DNA from: Aphanothece sp. CMT-3BRIN-NPC111
GTDB taxonomy: Bacteria > Cyanobacteriota > Cyanobacteriia > Cyanobacteriales > JAHHGU01
Direction: 5' to 3'
Assembly (NCBI GenBank): GCA_019359765.1
Contig: JAHHGU010000056.1
Coordinates: forward strand, 1-33,385
Length of the DNA: 33,385 nucleotides
The notes under the pieces are model-generated. The model had not been told where the DNA came from. It did no database searches and saw only the letters and a list, made by a program, of their open reading frames with translations. Positions 32,890 through 33,385 of this stretch are shown here, in pieces (within the stretch, counting starts at the first letter, position 1; each line of letters starts with the position of its first letter). The translations under genes and the position numbers were made by a program.

Positions 32890-33385
32890 AGCGGCAGTAT
32901 TCCTCGACCGGGATGGCGTGCTAAATGTTGAAGCTGGTTATATTCACCGTGTTGAGGATTTACACCTGATCCCAGGTGTAGCTAAAGCAGTGCGGCAGCT
33001 CAACGATCTACAGATGTTCTGCTGTTTAGTTTCTAACCAATCTGGGCCGGCGCGGGGATACTATCCAGCAGAGCATGTGGAAGCGCTTCACCAGCGTCTT
33101 ACAAATCTGCTGCAAGCGGAAGCGGGAGCGCGGCTAGATGCGCTCTATTACTGCCCTTATCTCAGCCCCCCAGAAGGAGGCACAAATCCCGAATTTAGTC
33201 GCTGGAGTAGTTGGCGCAAGCCAAATACAGGCATGCTGGTGGCAGCTGCTTGGGAGCACGATCTAGATTTGAGCCAAAGTTTTATGGTGGGTGATAAGGC
33301 GACAGATGTAGATATGGCGCACAATGCTGGCTGCTGGGGAATTTTGGTGCAAACGGGATTTGGCGATCGCGTCCTGAGTGGGGAG
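32882..33385 (+). CDS. HAD-IIIA phosphatase, GmhB-like (3' end cut by window edge)
   Basis: Starts at GTG 32882, 8 nt inside the GT9 gene, and runs open to the window end (168 codons). FLDRDGVLN is the DxD nucleophile motif, LVSNQSG motif II, WRKPNTG the motif III lysine, and MVGDKATDVDMA motif IV. This order matches D-glycero-manno-heptose-1,7-bisphosphate 7-phosphatase. In Escherichia coli GmhB a zinc loop (CPH...CDC) precedes RKP. Here the aligned stretch is CPYLSPPEGG..., ending in WSSWRKP, so three of the four zinc ligands are missing. The coupling with GT9 fits heptose supply and transfer, but substrate specificity is uncertain. Histidinol-phosphatase-like activity is the main alternative. 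Confidence 0.85.
   Translation, partial: MARAAVFLDRDGVLNVEAGYIHRVEDLHLIPGVAKAVRQLNDLQMFCCLVSNQSGPARGYYPAEHVEALHQRLTNLLQAEAGARLDALYYCPYLSPPEGGTNPEFSRWSSWRKPNTGMLVAAAWEHDLDLSQSFMVGDKATDVDMAHNAGCWGILVQTGFGDRVLSGE

Overview
This is a cyanobacterial chromosome segment. HIP1-type GCGATCGC palindromes recur in genes and spacers, and several genes are typical of cyanobacteria: a Rubisco activase with a Rubisco-small-subunit-like tail, the 2-oxoglutarate decarboxylase / succinic semialdehyde dehydrogenase pair, a DUF1400 hydrolase and a DUF6887/DUF6888 pair. The many interspersed repeats and the carboxysome-type activase suggest a larger-genome beta-cyanobacterium. The genus cannot be named from this window. 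There is no phage, CRISPR array, transposase or rRNA.

Layout. 1-3656 (minus): an apparent operon of a lone NQR2/RnfD-family membrane protein followed by two tandem, nearly identical exported DUF2330 proteins, the last cut by the window edge. 3657-4290 is a gene-free spacer rich in inverted repeats. 4291-8313 (minus): a small exported protein, gltX, tRNA-Asp and a TM0106-type RecB-like nuclease. 8651-12610: a class V PLP enzyme (cysteine/cystine lyase type), an overlapping DUF6888-DUF6887 pair, a GT-B-fold glycosyltransferase and a YjbQ-family protein. 12837-16345: an exported DUF1400 alpha/beta hydrolase, a DUF1963 protein and exonuclease III. 16447-19660 (minus): the two enzymes that close the cyanobacterial TCA cycle. 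20038-25173: a single-domain response regulator, DUF2294, an NmrA-like dehydrogenase, a cupin, a small Cys/Pro-rich exported protein, anmK and queF. 25480-28381: a Cys/His-motif protein, a phasin-like protein, YciI, a 2H phosphoesterase and MgtC. 28469-29765: a frameshifted Rubisco activase. 30225-33385: a conserved protein of unknown role, then a GT9 glycosyltransferase overlapping a GmhB-like phosphatase that runs off the end.

Most genes are unlinked housekeeping or accessory functions. The sets that look functionally coupled are NQR2/RnfD-like + DUF2330, DUF6888 + DUF6887, 2-OGDC + SSADH, and GT9 + GmhB-like. The strongest anomalies are: the activase frameshift, which fits exactly a 14-nt deletion between two GTGCGC repeats just before Walker B; the isolated NQR2/RnfD-like + duplicated DUF2330 operon; and repeat-derived DNA read in frame inside several genes.
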